Assembly: GCF_004664715.2 (NCBI RefSeq)
Contig: NC_051068.1
Span: forward strand, 131,150,716 to 131,214,715
Direction: 5' to 3'
DNA: 64,000 nucleotides
DNA from: Peromyscus leucopus
Taxonomy: Eukaryota; Chordata; Mammalia; Rodentia; Cricetidae
The notes beneath the pieces are model-generated. The model searched no databases, was not told the origin of the DNA, and saw nothing but the letters and a program-made list of their open reading frames with translations. Below, piece after piece: positions 9,183-21,076 of this stretch (its first letter is position 1; each line of letters begins with the position of its first letter). A program made the translations under genes and the position numbers.

Positions 9183-12122
9183 CTATGAGTGAGTGCATAT
9201 ACCATGTTTGTCTTTCTGAGTCTGAGTTACCTCACTCAGGATGATTTTTTCTAGATCTATCCATTTGCCTGCAAACCTCATGATGTCATTGTTTTTCTCT
9301 GCTGAGTAGTACTTCATTGTGTATATGTACCACATTTTGTTTATCCATTCTTCAGTTGAAGGGCACCTAGGTTGTTTCCAGGATCTGGCTATTACAAACA
9401 ATGCTGCTATGAACATAGCTGAGCATGTGGTATGATTGTGCATTCCTTGGGAATATGCAAAAGAGTGGTATAGCTGGGTCTTGGGGGAAATTGATTTCCA
9501 ATTTTCTAAGAAAGTGCCATATTGATTTCCCAAGTGGCTGTACAAGCTTGCATTCCCAGCAACAGTGGAGGAGAGTTCCCCTTGCTCCACATCCTTACCA
9601 GCATAAGCTGTCTTCCATGATTTTTTTATCTTAGCCATTCTGACAGGTATAAGGTGGTATCTCAGAGTTATTTTGATTTGCATTTCCCTGATGATTAGGG
9701 ACGTTGAGGAATTCCTTAAATGTCTTTCAGCCATTAGAGCTTCCTCTGTTGAGAATTTGCTGTTTAGCTCTATAGCACATTTCTTAATTGGACTGTTGGG
9801 CATTTTAATGTCTAATTTCTTGAGTTCTTTATATATTCTGGATATCAGTCCTCTGTCAGATGTGGGGTTGGTGAAGATCTTTTCCCATTCTGTAGGCTGT
9901 TGCTTTGTCTTGTTGATCATGTCCTTTGCTCTACAAAAGCTTCTCAGTTTCAAGAGGTCCCATTGATTGATTGTTTCAGTGTCTGTACTACTGGTGTTAT
10001 ATTTAGGAAGTGATCTCCTATCAATGCACTCAAGACTACTTCCTACTTTCTCTCCTAGCAGGTTCAGAGTAGCTGGATTTATGTTGAGGTCCTTGATCCA
10101 CTTGGACTTAAGTTTTGTGAACGGTGACAGATATGGATCTATTTGCAGCCTTCTACATGTTGATATCCAGTTATGACAGCACCATTTGTTGAAGATGCTT
10201 TCTTTTTTCCATTGTACAGTTTTGGCTTCTTTGTCAAAAATTATATGTTCATAGGTGTGCGGATTAAGGTGAGGGTGTTCAGTTCTATTCCATTGGTTTT
10301 TATGCCAGTACCAAGCTGTTTTTATTACCATAGGTCTATAGTAGAGCTTGAAGTCAAGGATCCTGATACCTCCAGAGGTTATTTTATTGTACAGGATTCT
10401 ATTGGCTGTCCTGGGATTTTTGTTTTTCCATATGAAGTTGAGTATTATTCTTTCCAGGTCTGTGAAGAATTGTGTTGGTATTTTGATGGGAATTGCATTG
10501 AATCTGTAGATTGCTTTTGGTAAGATTGCCATTCTTACTATGTTGATTCTACCAATCCATGAGCATGGGAGATTGTTCCATTTTCTGACATCTTCTTCAA
10601 TTTCTTTTTTCAGGGACTTGAAGTTCTTGTCATACAGATTCTTCACTTGCTTAGTTAGAGTTAACACAAGGCATTTTATATCATTTGTGGCTATTGTAAA
10701 GGGTGATGTATCTCTGATTTCCTTCTCAGCCTGTTTGACAATTGTATATAGAAGGGCTACTGATTTTTTTTTTTTAGTTAATCATGTATTCTGCTACATT
10801 GCTGAAGGTGTTTATAAGCTGTATGAGTTCCTTGATCAAATTTTGGGGGGCACTCATGTATACTATCATGACATCTGCAAATAGTGAAAGCTTGACTTCT
10901 TCCTTTCCAATTTGAATTCCCTTGATCTCCTTATGTTGTCTTATTGTTCTGGCTAGAACTTCAAGTACTATATTGAATAAGTATTGGAAGAGTGGACAGC
11001 CTTGCCTTGTTCCTGAATTTAGTGGAATTGATTTGAGTTTCTGTCCACTTAATTTGATGTTGGCTGTTGGCTTGCTGTAAATTGCCTTTATTATGTTTAG
11101 GTATGTTCCCTGTATTCCTGATCTCTACAAGACCTTTATCATGAGGGGGTGTTAGATTTTGTCAAAGGCCTTTTCATCATCTAGTGAGGTGATAATGTAG
11201 TTTTTTTTTTTTCTTTCAGTTTGTGTATATGGTGTATTACATTGAAAAACTTTTATATGTTGAACCACCCTTGCATTCCTGGGATGAAGCCTACTTGATC
11301 ATGGTGGATAATTGTTTTGATGTGTTCTTGGAGTCTGTTTACCAGTATTTTATTGAGTATTTTTGCATCAATGTTCATGAGGGAGATCGGTCTGTAGTTC
11401 CCTTTCTTTGTTGCATCTTTGTTTGGCTTAGGAAGCAGGGTAATTGTAGCCTCATAGAAGGAGTTTGGTAATGTTCCTTCTGTTTCTATTGTGTAGAACA
11501 ATTTAGAGAGTATTGGTATTAACTCTGTTTTGAAGATCTGGTAGAATTCTGTGCTGAAACCATCTGGTCCTGGGCTTTTTTTGGTTGGGAGACTTTTAAT
11601 GACTGATTCTATTTCCTTAGGCGTTATTGGTCTATTTAAATAGTTTATCTGGTCTTTATTTAACTTAGGTATGTGGTACCTATCCAGAAAATTATCCATT
11701 ACTTTTAGATTTTCCAGTTTTATGGAGTAGAAGTTTTTGAAGTATGACCCGATGATTTTCTGGATTTCCTCAGTGTTAGTTGTTATGTCTCCCTTTTCAT
11801 TTCTGATTTTGCTAATTTGGATGCACTCTCTCTGTCTTTTGGTTAGTTTGGATAAGGGCTTGTCTATCTTGTTGATTTTCTCAAAGAACCAACTCTTTGT
11901 TTCATTAATTTTTTGTATTGTTCTCTTAGTTTCTATTTTATTGATTTCACCTCTCACTTTGATAATTTCCTGGCGTCTATTCTTCCTGGGAGACTTTGCT
12001 TCTTCTCGTTCTAGAGCTTTCAGGTGTGCTGTTAAGTCACTAGTGTGGGATTTCTCCAACTTCTTTATGTGAATTTCCCTCTTAGCACTGCTTTCATAGC
12101 GTCCCATAAGTTTGAGTATGTG

Positions 12123-12336
<214 letters not shown>

Positions 12337-12725
12337 ATTCATCTCTAGGAAGTCTTTAATTTCTTTCTTTATTTCTTCCTTAACCCATTGGTGATTCAGT
12401 TGAGCATTATTCAGTTTACATGAGATTGTAGGTTTTCTGTAGTTTTTGTTGTTGTTGAAATCTAACTTTAAACCATGGTGGTATGATAGAACACAGGAGG
12501 TTATTCCAATTGTTTTGTATCTGTTGAGATTTGTTTTGTGGCCAAGTATGTGGTCGATTTTAAAGAAAGTTTCATGGGGTGCTGAGAAGAAGGTATATTC
12601 TTTCTTGTTAGGATGGAATGTTCTGTAGATATCTATTAGGTCCATTTGGGTTATGACATCAGTTAAGTCCTTTATTTCTCTGTTAAGTTTCAATTTGGGA
12701 GATCTGTCCAGTGGTAAGAGTGGGG

Positions 12726-13069
12726 TGTAGCTGGAGGGCACTCTCCAGGTTCCCCAAGCCCCGCAGTCCCACAATCCACTTATAAAATAATCATTCAGAC
12801 GCTTACATCACTTATAAACTGTATGGCCGTGGCAGGCTTCTTGCTAACTGTTCTTTTATCTTAAATTAACCCAGTTCTATAAATCTATACCTTGCCATGT
12901 GGCTGGTGGCTAACCAGCGTCTTCACATGCTGCTTGTCCTGGCGGTGGCTGCAGTGTCTCTCCTCTCAGCCTTCCGCTTCCCAGAATTCTCCTCTCTCCT
13001 TGTCCCACCTACTTCCTGCCTGGTCACTGGCCATCAGTGTTTTATTTATATAGAACAATATCCACAGCA
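12726..13069 (-). mobile_element. Solo LTR type B in L1-1, 6-bp TSD
   Basis: 344 bp from tgtagctggagggc to tatccacagca (TG…CA). The direct repeat gtgggg lies at 12720-12725 and 13070-13075, as expected for ERVK integration. The empty site is seen in L1-A (gagatctcaacaccccact). It closely matches the LTR at 61184-61525. Only a solo LTR remains, so the provirus recombined out. Confidence 0.93.
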
Positions 13070-13597
13070 GTGGGGTGTTGAGATCTCCCACTATTAATGT
13101 GTGGGGTTTTATATCTGGTTTAAACTTTAGTAATGTTTCTTTTACATATGTGGGTGCCCTTGTGTTTGGGACATAAATGTTCAGAATTGAAACTTCAAAT
13201 GGTGGATCTTTCCTGTGATGAGTATGTAATGCCCTTCTTGATCTCTTTTGATTGATTTTAGTTTGAAGTCTATTTTGCTGGATATCAGGATGGCTACACC
13301 CACTTGTTTCTTAAGACCATTTGATTGGAAAGACTTTTCCCAGCCATTTATTCTTAGGTAGTGTCTATCTTTGAATTTGAGGTGTGTTTCTTGTATGCAA
13401 GAGAAAGATGGGTCCTGTTTTTGTATCCATTCTGTTAGCCTAAGTCTTTTTATAGGTGAATTAAATCCATTGATATTAAGGGATATTAATGACCAGTGAT
13501 TGTTCATCCCTGTTATTTTTTGGTTGTAGTGTGTGTGTACTTCTCTTCTTTGGGGTTTACTGCTGTGGTGTTATCTATTGCCTGTGTTTTTGTGGGT

Positions 13598-14624
13598 TTA
13601 TCTGACTTCCTTATGTTGGAATTTTCCTTGTAGTGCTTTCTGTAGGGCTGGGTTTGTGGATAAGTATTGTTTAAATCTGGCTTTGTCTTGGAATGTCTTG
13701 TTCATTCCGTTTATGATGATTGAAAGTTTTGCTAGGTATATTAGTCTTGGCTGACATCCATGGTCTCTTAGTGTCTGCATTACGTCTGTCCAGGTCCTTC
13801 TGGCCTTCAAAGTCTCCATTGAGAAATCAGGTGTTATTCTGATGGGTTTGCCTTTATAAGTCAGTTGGCCTTTTTCCTTTGCTGCTCTTAATATTCTTTC
13901 TTTATTCTGTACTTTTAGTTGTTTAATTATTATGTGGCAATAAGACTTTTTTTGGGGGGGGCTAGTCTGTTTGGTGTTCTATAGTTCTCTTGTATCTTCA
14001 TAGGCATTTCCTTCTTTAAGTTGGGAAAGTTTTCTTCTATGATCTTGTTGAATATATTTTCTATGCCTTTGAGTTGGTATTCTTCTTTTTCCTCTATCCT
14101 TACTATTTGTAGGTCTGGTCTTTTAATGGTGTCCCAGATTTCTTGGACATTTTGTGTTATAATTTTTTTGGCATTGGTATTTTCTTTGACTGACAGATCC
14201 ATTTCCTCTATTGTATCCTCTACACCAGAGATCCTTTCTTCCATCTCTTGTATTCTGTCGATTATGCTTGCATCTGTGTTTCCTGTTCATTTACTCAGAT
14301 TTTATATTTCCTGCATTCCCTCTGTTTGTGTCTTTTTCATTGTTTCTATTTCCCTTTTCAGATCTTAGACTTTTCCCCTCACCTGTTTCATTGCTTTCTC
14401 AAGATTTTCTTTAAGGGATTTATTGTTTTCTTCTGCTTTATTTGTGTTTTCCTGTAGTTTTTTATAGTGTTCTTCCCATTTTTGTTTGATTTTTCATTTT
14501 CTTTATTGATTTCCTTCACTTTTTTGTTTATCTTTTCCTCAATTTCATTTTTGATTTTTTCTTTAAAGGCCTCTAGCATCTTCATGATGCTATTCTTAAG
14601 GTTGCTTTCTTCTGCTTCTTCCAC
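13598..14624 (-). pseudogene. L1 ORF1 (RNA-binding chaperone), disrupted
   Basis: ORF1p forms coiled-coil trimers that coat L1 RNA. The N-terminal coiled coil (K/E/N-rich, 14624-14388), the RRM-like middle (14244-13930, MEERISGVEDTIEEMDLSVK…) and the C-terminal domain (13819-13598, ending FQHKEVR) lie in separate frames because of frameshifts. The paralogous frame in L1-A (16669-17670) confirms the domain order. Confidence 0.88.
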
Positions 14625-15236
14625 TTTGTGATGTTCAGGTCTTGCTGTTGGAGGAGGACTATGTTCTGGTGATGCTGTATTGCTCTTTATGTTGTTGTAT
14701 GTACTTCTGCCTTGACATCTGCTGCTCTCCTCATGGATTCATTCTTGGTCTTATCAGGGCTCTTGATCCAGTCAGAGCTGATGGATTTGGCGTTTCAGGA
14801 AACCTGTCTTTGTCCAACAAGAGGTGGTGGATACTACTTCTCAGAAAGCCATTCTTGGTCTAATCAGGGCTGGCAGATTCACTGTCTCCTGAGTTTACTC
14901 TTGGTTCAATGATGGCTCTTTGGCCAATGAGAGCTTTCTCTTTCTCTGGGCAGGATAGGAGCACTCTGGGCTAGATGGGAGCTCTCTGGGCCAGATGGGA
15001 GCTGGGGGCTGTGCTCTAAGTCTCAGGAAGTGGTTTGTGGTCTTGGTGGATGGGGTGGGGGTGGGGTGTGTAGATTGCAGGGTCTGCTGGGGGATCTTGG
15101 AAAAGGAAACATTCTGGCGGGAGCTCTGCCCACTGGCTAGCAACTGGGGTTGAGTTGGGTGGGTCTTCCCTGGGAATGGCTGGTGTCTAGGTATGGGACC
15201 TAGGGGCAGGCCTCCCTGCATATGACCCCAGTCCCC
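14625..15236 (-). promoter_or_regulatory. L1-1 5' UTR
   Basis: Sequence upstream of ORF1 with 'gctcccatctggccc' and related short repeats (about 14935-15005) and a GC-richer left part. It resembles the L1-A leader near ORF1 (shared gatgtcaaggcagaagta) but lacks the long 37-bp tandem array. Presumed internal promoter, probably inactive. Confidence 0.65.
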
Positions 15237-15278
15237 AAAATCGTTTTAAAGACAAAAAGTAAATAGTCCACTTTTTTA

Positions 15279-15285
15279 GTGTGTG

Positions 15286-15341
<56 letters not shown>

Positions 15342-15345
15342 TGTG
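15279..15345 (+). repeat. (GT)n microsatellite
   Basis: Nearly perfect GT repeat of about 65 bp, next to the tail of an antisense B1. Confidence 0.95.
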
Positions 15346-15347
15346 TT

Positions 15348-15472
15348 GGCAGGATCTCATTATGTAGCCCTGACTCTCCTGAAACTCTCTATATTGATCA
15401 GGCTGACTTAGATATCTGCCTGCCTTTGTCTCTGGAGGGCTGGGATTAAAGATGTGTACCACTATACCTGAC
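15348..15472 (-). mobile_element. B1 SINE, antisense
   Basis: Plus strand: caggatctcattatgtagcc … ctgggattaaagatgtgtac. Complete but diverged body; the adjoining GT tract lies on the tail side. Confidence 0.8.
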
Positions 15473-15539
15473 TATTAAATTAGTATTTTGAACTAGCAGA
15501 AAATTGGCTCCATGATAGAAGCCTTGACAAAAGTACAGA

Positions 15540-15845
15540 ATTAGGAACTAGGTATGTGGTTCAGGGGGCAAAGTACTCACTGTGCAAGCATAATGATCTA
15601 AATCGAGATCCTCAACACCCACATAAAAGCATTGTGTATCTGAGTGTCCCTATAACCTTAACACTGTGGAAAGTAGAGAAAGGAAAGACCCCCACAGAAC
15701 TTGCTGGCCAACCAGGCTAATCCAATAGGTGATTTTCAGATTCAGTGAGAGACCTTGTTTTAAAATATAAGATTAGGAGCAATAGAGCAAGACAGCTGAT
15801 GTTGCCCTTCACACACATGCACACACATGAACACATATATACAAC
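15540..15845 (+). mobile_element. tRNA-derived SINE (B3/B4-like), long form
   Basis: The head aggtatgtggttcaggggg, then a B1-like middle with ccaaccaggctaatcc and cagtgagagaccttgtttt, then a CA-rich tail (cacacatgcacacacatg). This is a composite rodent SINE; the exact family is uncertain. Confidence 0.5.
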
Positions 15846-16178
15846 AAACAAAACTTTTCTTGCAGGACCTCATAAAATTCTCCCTGAGAATTCTTTCTAC
15901 TCTTCTCCCACTGTCTTTTATAAGTCTATATGTTTAGAGAGATTCCCAGGGGAGTTGTAGATAGTAATTCCTCATTCCCAGTCATCTTTAGTAAAATTTT
16001 ATATATTCTTACTTGAAAGTAAAGATATCCAAAGTAAAATCCATATTTCAAGCATCCACATATGTCCCATGTGATTGAGCTCTAACCAATAGCATGCATG
16101 TAGATGCTGCAGCAGAGAAAATGTACAAGCTGTACCTTCAGTTCCCCTGTAGGAATGCTGACATGATATCTGGACCTT
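15846..16178. other. Spacer between L1-1 and L1-A
   Basis: Unique-looking sequence forming part of the roughly 1-kb gap between two oppositely oriented L1s. No gene seen. Confidence 0.5.
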
Positions 16179-16194
16179 AAAACATAATTCCAAG
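16179..16194 (+). repeat. Target-site duplication of L1-A, 5' copy
   Basis: aaaacataattccaag, repeated as aaaacgtaattccaag at 30335-30350. The single difference (CA against CG) is what CpG decay would produce. It sets the true ends of L1-A. Confidence 0.88.
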
Positions 16195-16203
16195 AGAGAG
16201 AGA

Positions 16204-16500
16204 GCTCCCATCCTGCCCCGGGCTTCCCTTCTGGACCACAGAGGGCTCCCATTCTACCCTGGACTTTCCTTCTGGAAAAGAGCTCCCATCCTGCCCCAAA
16301 ATTCCCTTCTGGACCAGAGAGAGAGCTCCCATCTTGCCCCAGACTTCCCTTCTGGACAAGAGCTCCCATCCTGCTCCAGACTTCTCTTCTGGACAAGAGC
16401 GCCCATCCTGCCCAGAACTTCCTGTCTGGACAAGAGCTCCCATCCTGCCCCGGAGTTCCCATTTGGACAAGAGAGCTCCCATCTGGACAAGAGAGAGAGA
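16204..16500 (+). promoter_or_regulatory. L1-A 5' UTR tandem promoter monomers
   Basis: Eight tandem units begin with gctccca or a variant at 16204, 16245, 16282, 16325, 16362, 16399, 16436 and 16475. The period is 37 bp with small indels; a typical unit is gctcccatcctgccccagac plus cttctggacaaga. The last unit is partial. Rodent L1 promoters are known to be built from tandem monomers, so this array is the presumed promoter. Reading frames through it on the minus strand are repeat artefacts. Confidence 0.8.
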
Positions 16501-16668
16501 CTTCCTGAATCTGCCAGCTCTGTCTGAACCAAGTGCGCTGATAAGACCAAGAATGAACCACAAGGAGATGGGCAGATGTCAAGGCAGAAGTATATACAAC
16601 AAAATGAAGAGCAATACAGCATCACCAGAACCTAGCCGCCTCCAACATCTAGACCTGAACATCAAAAA

Positions 16669-17670
16669 TTGGAAGAAGCAGAAGAAAACAGCCTTATGAA
16701 TAACATCATGAAGAAGGTAGAGGCTTGTGTAGAGGAAAAGACAAAAAAATGGGAAGAATGCTATAAACAACTAGAGGAAAGGGCAAACAAATTAGAAGAA
16801 AAAAATAAAGTCCTGGAAGAAAACAATAAAGTCCTGGAAAAAACAATAAAGTACTGAAAGAAAATTATGAAAAAGCAATGAAACAAATAAAGGAAACAGT
16901 CCAAGACCTGAAAGGGGAAATAGAAAAAAATGAAGAAGACACAAACAGAGGGAATGCAGGAAATAGAAAATCTGAGTAAACGATCGGGAACTTCAGATGC
17001 AAGTATAACCAACAGAATTCAAGAGATGGAAGAGAGGATCTCTGGTGTAAAGGATACAATAGAAGAAATGGATTCATTTGTCAAAGAAAATACCAAAGCC
17101 AAAAAAGTCATAACACAAAATGTCCAAGAAATCTTGAACACCATGAAAAGACCAAAACTAAGAGTTATAGGGATAGAAGAAGAAGAATACCAACTCAAAG
17201 GCACAGAAAATATATTCAATAAGACCATAGAAGAAAACTTTCTCAACTTAAAGAAGGAAATGCCTATGAAGATACAAGAGAACTATAGAACACCAAACAG
17301 ACTAGCCCCCCCCAAAAAAAAGTCTTATTGCCACATAATAATTAAACAACTAAAAGTACAGAATAAAGAAAGAATATTAAGAGCAGCAAAGGAAAAAGGC
17401 CAACTGACTTATAAAGGCAAACCCATCAGAATAACACCTGATTTCTCAATGGAGACTTTGAAGGCCAGAAGGACCTGGACAGACGTAATGCAGACACTAA
17501 GAGACCATGAATGTCAGCCAAGACTAATATACCCAGCAAAACTTTCAATCATCATAGATGGAATGAACAAGACATTCCAAGACAAAGCCAGATTTAAACA
17601 ATACTTATCCACAAACCCAGCCCTACAGAAAGCACTACAAGGAAAATTCCAATATAAGGAAGTCAGATAA
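16669..17670 (+). pseudogene. L1 ORF1 of L1-A, nearly intact
   Basis: Starts MEEAEENSLMNNIMKK and ends FQYKEVR at the stop before 17671. The coiled coil (16669-16930) contains tandem 'NKVLEE' heptads. A frame shift near 16840 and a compensating one near 16930 break an otherwise continuous frame; 16930-17670 is open for 246 codons across the RRM-like and C-terminal domains (QENYRTPNRLAPPKK, then PDFSMETLKARRTW). Function is ssRNA binding and chaperoning in the L1 RNP. Only a few mutations separate it from an intact frame, so it is not very old. Confidence 0.9.
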
Positions 17671-17760
17671 ACCCTCAAAAACACAGGCAATAGATAAAGC
17701 CATACCAGTAAACCTCAAAGAAGAGAAGTACATAGACACTACCACCAAAAAATAACAGGG

Positions 17761-18789
17761 ATGAACAATCACTGGTCATTAATATCCCTTAATATCAATG
17801 GATTTAATTCACCTATAAAAAGACTTAGGCTTACAGAATGGATATGAAAACAGGACCCATCTTTCTGCTGTATACAAGAAACATATCTCAAATTCAAAGA
17901 TAGACATTTCCTAAAAATAAACGGCTGGGAAAAGATTTTCCATTCAAATGGTCTTAAGAAACAAGTGGGTGTAGCCATCCTGATATCCAGCAAAATAGAC
18001 TTCAAACTAAAATCAATCAAAAGAGATCAAGAAGGGCATTACATACTCATCACAGGAAAGATCCACCATTTGAAGTTTCAATTCTGAACATTTATGTCCC
18101 AAACACAAGGGCACCCACATATGTAAAAGAAACATTACTAAAGTTTAAACCAGATATAAAACCCCACACATTAATAGTGGGAGATCTCAACACCCCACTC
18201 TCACCACTGGACAGATCTCCCAAATTGAAACTTAACAGAGAAATAAAGGACTTAACTGATGTCATAACCCAAATGGACCTAATAGATATCTACAGAACAT
18301 TCCATCCTAACAAGAAAGAATATACCTTCTTCTCAGCACCCCATGAAACTTTCTTTAAAATCGACCACATACTTGGCCACAAAACAAATCTCAACAGATA
18401 CAAAACAATTGGAATAACCTCCTGTGTTCTATCATACCACCATGGTTTAAAGTTAGATTTCAACAACAACAAAAACTACAGAAAACCTACAATCTCATGT
18501 AAACTGAATAATGCTCAACTGAATCACCAATGGGTTAAGGAAGAAATAAAGAAAGAAATTAAAGACTTCCTAGAGATGAATGAAAATGAAGACACCACAT
18601 ACCCAAACTTATGGGACACTATGAAACCAGTGCTAAGAGGGAAATTCATAGCACTAAATGCCCACATGAAGAAGTTAGAGAAATCTCACACTAGTGACTT
18701 AACAGCACACCTGAGAGCTCTAGAACAAGAAGAAGCAAAGTCTCCCAGTAAGAATAGGCGCCAAGAAATTATCAAAGTGAGAGGTGAAA
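17761..18789 (+). pseudogene. L1 ORF2 of L1-A, endonuclease part, cut by ERV
   Basis: ATG at 17761 (MNNHWSLISLNINGFN), 91 bp after the ORF1 stop. An in-frame TGA falls at 17845-17847 where L1-1 has CAA. The frame breaks after HHLKFQF, exactly as in L1-1, and reopens at about 18090. GDLNTPLS and KIDHILGHK are present, but the catalytic-site motif reads SYHHGLKL instead of SDHH, again as in L1-1. The last codons before the LTR are KVRGE. The remainder of ORF2 lies at 26622-29370. Confidence 0.9.
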
Positions 18790-19219
18790 TGTGATGGTAT
18801 TCTAATTGTACTGAAATGTGATTTTGATTGTATGTTAATAAATAAAGTTGCCCGGGGGTCAGAGCTATTAGAGCCACAGACAGAGTGTGGCGGTGGTGGC
18901 ACACGCCTTTAATCCCACAGATCTCTGTGTGTTCAGGGATACAGCCAGCATTGGAGACATATGCCTTTAAGACCTAGGGGGCTGTACATTCAGACAATGA
19001 CGAGGCAGTCATGTGTTTGGGTTTACAACCAATGAGAAGGCAGAACAACATACTATAAAAAAAAAAAAAAATGAACAGACAGATTATAGCTCTCTTTCGG
19101 GAAGCTGGGACACCGCAGGCGGAAGGGTGAGATTTTAGCTCTGAGCTCTGACCTCTCGGCTTTCTCTTTTACATTGTTTCTGTGTTTCTTATTTAATAAG
19201 ACAGTTAGTTACATCTACA
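18790..19219 (+). mobile_element. 5' LTR of the ERVK provirus
   Basis: 430 bp from tgtgatggtattc to acatctaca (TG…CA). It contains B1-derived sequence (gtggcggtggtggcacacg followed by cctttaatccca) and a second 'gcctttaagacc' remnant. The start and the final 'attaataagac'-like box match the LTRs at 1840, 36475 and 49752. It directly abuts broken L1 sequence on its left. Confidence 0.9.
19029..19060 (+). promoter_or_regulatory. CCAAT and TATA-like boxes in LTR
   Basis: ccaat at 19029-19033 and tactataaaa at 19051-19060, spaced as in a retroviral U3 promoter. The A-run that follows may be an expansion. Activity cannot be judged from sequence. Confidence 0.5.
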
Positions 19220-19221
19220 TC

Positions 19222-19235
19222 TGGCACCCAACGTG
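19222..19235 (+). other. tRNA primer-binding site (Lys-type)
   Basis: tggcacccaacgtg begins two bases after the LTR. It resembles the 3' end complement of tRNA-Lys(1,2) used by betaretrovirus-like elements, with one CpG-type change (tggcacc for tggcgcc). Confidence 0.75.
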
Positions 19236-19765
19236 ACAAGAATCCATTAAAAACCGCTTGGCTTGGTGGCAGGTCCGCTTTCCCCACAAGGGTGGCAGGC
19301 AGCTGGCAGCGGCCGGCGGGGGCCAGCGGGGCAGGGGGCGGCAGGCGGCGGTCGGCTTCTTAGCCTGGGTCTAGGTCTGCTTGACCTCAGGCTGGACTAT
19401 GGGTGAGCTGCTTGTTTAAATCCTGCTTGCTTAAAGCTGGTGCTACAAACATCTCAGACTTGCCCTGCTGAACAGGGCCCTGCCTGTAAAGCCAACGCAC
19501 GTGGTCGGAGCTTAAGGAAGCCAGACCCAAGCCTTGACTCAGTACAAGAGGGAACACGTGGCTGCATTTAAACTTTAGCCAGCTACACTTTCTTGTGCGT
19601 TCTCTCTCTCTCTCTCTCTCTGGATTTACACCTGGGACACTAGGTGGCTGCTTTGAAAATCCCCTCGGATTTCTACTGTTCTACACAAATTTGGTAAGTC
19701 ATAACATATCAGATATTTTAAAGGAAACTATCTAAAAGAGAATTTATTTCCACATTAAAAAACAA
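19236..19765 (+). other. ERV leader (5' untranslated, packaging region)
   Basis: Non-coding stretch between the primer-binding site and gag. It has a GC-rich, ggc-repetitive segment (about 19285-19365) and a (CT)n run at 19602-19622. The packaging signal would be expected here but cannot be pinpointed. Confidence 0.6.
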
Positions 19766-21068
19766 ATGGGTTTTATGTGTACATTGGAAGAAAATTGGTT
19801 TTTGTTCGAAATTTTAGGCAGTCTGACAATGGAACAACTATATAATATTAGTATTGGTGGAATTATGCACCTTATCACTATGCTAATCCACATTTTAACA
19901 TTTAAAAAGATAGTCAATTTAAGTGCCAGGATAACAGCTTTAGAAGAACTTGTTAAACCTGTAAAAATTCAGACAGAAGAAATTAACAGTGAAGTTGTTT
20001 CAAGTCGGGATCATAAGGTTTCAGAAAGAAAGCCTGTTTTCACACAGTCACCCTTAATTTATCCTGTAACCGTACAGCAGATGCCTGATCAAATGGCTAC
20101 ACAAAATATTTGGGCTCCAATTGAAATGTTGGATTTAAAAAGGTTTAAGGAGGCAATAGTATCTTATGGCATGCATTCCCCATATGTAAAGCAAATGTTA
20201 AACTCTTGGTCAACATATAATAGGATAGTACCACAGGACTGGCGGGACCTTGCACAAGGTGTTCTGGAACCCAGCCAGAGACTTCAATTTCTGACCTGGT
20301 TTAAGGAGGAGGCTAAAAACATAGAAAAACAATGGAGGGACAAAGGAATACAAGTTTGCCAGGATCAGCTTATTGGAGAAGGCCAATATGCTTCAGTACA
20401 AACACAATGTTTATATGATGTCCAAACCCTAATTTTATGTTGAATGGCAGCCTTGAATGCATGGGACAGAGTTGAGGAACCAGGAAAAAAATCTGAGTCA
20501 TTTACAAAGGTGATGCAAGGCCCAAAAGAGTCTTTTACAGATTTTTTACAAAGACTGGCTTCAGCAGTAAAGAGAATGGTCTCGGATTCAGAAGCTGGTA
20601 AGGCAATAATTGAATCTTTGGCCTTTGAGAATGCAAATGCAGCATGCAAAAGAATAATCAGGTCTGCACCTATGGAAGATTGGATTAGAGAAATAATTAA
20701 TGTTGAGGCTGATGAGCATGATGATACGTGGGTAGGAGAAGTAATTTCAAAAAGGTTTGAGGAGTGTTAGATATTTTGGATGTGGAAAGCAAGGACATTT
20801 GAAAAGGGACTGTAGACAGGTCATTCCTAGAAAAAATGTTTCTTCAAGGAACAATGGCAACAGAATGCCCCTTCCTTCTGGAGTATGCAGAAGGTGTGGT
20901 AAGGGAAAACACTGGACCAACGAATGTAGATCAACAAAGGACAGACAGGGTAATCCTTCGCCTCAGTCTTCGGGAAACTCCCAGAGGGGCCTCACGCAGG
21001 CCCTGGTTGCAAATCCAGTTCAAACGTTTCCTGCAGCCATAGAGGAAATCCCTGCTCTGAGCGATTAA
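19766..21068 (+). pseudogene. ERV gag, one stop and one frameshift
   Basis: Gag assembles retroviral particles. The frame opens at ATG 19766. Instead of a classical myristoylated matrix, residues about 20-50 form a hydrophobic segment followed by a short coiled coil, reminiscent of the ER-targeted Gag N-terminus of IAP-type elements. The capsid follows (from about residue 90); a TGA at 20441-20443 interrupts it. The major homology region is recognisable at about 20524-20556 (KESFTDFLQRL). Nucleocapsid lies in another frame (20757-21068): the first zinc knuckle has Tyr in place of its first Cys, the second (CRRCGKGKHWTNEC) is intact. Confidence 0.85.
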
Positions 21069-21076
21069 ATAACCAA

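Larger units (their letters stand above)
16195..18789 (+). mobile_element. LINE-1 copy 'L1-A', 5' part
   Basis: Contains a tandem-monomer 5' UTR, ORF1 and the ORF2 endonuclease. It stops abruptly where the ERV LTR begins at 18790 and resumes at 26622. Together with the TSD copies, this shows that one L1 was split by later insertions. Confidence 0.93.

Noticed and set aside
8506..9188. Overlapping short frames on both strands in 8.5-9.2 kb and again at 29.4-30.0 kb
   Set aside because: They lie in the L1 3' UTR and recur in each copy without conserved protein sense.
16082..16625. Long overlapping minus-strand frames (up to 166 codons, rich in 'QDGSS' and 'PEGK' repeats)
   Set aside because: They run through the 37-bp tandem monomers of the L1 promoter; all three frames are open because of the repeat. 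No start context or domain.
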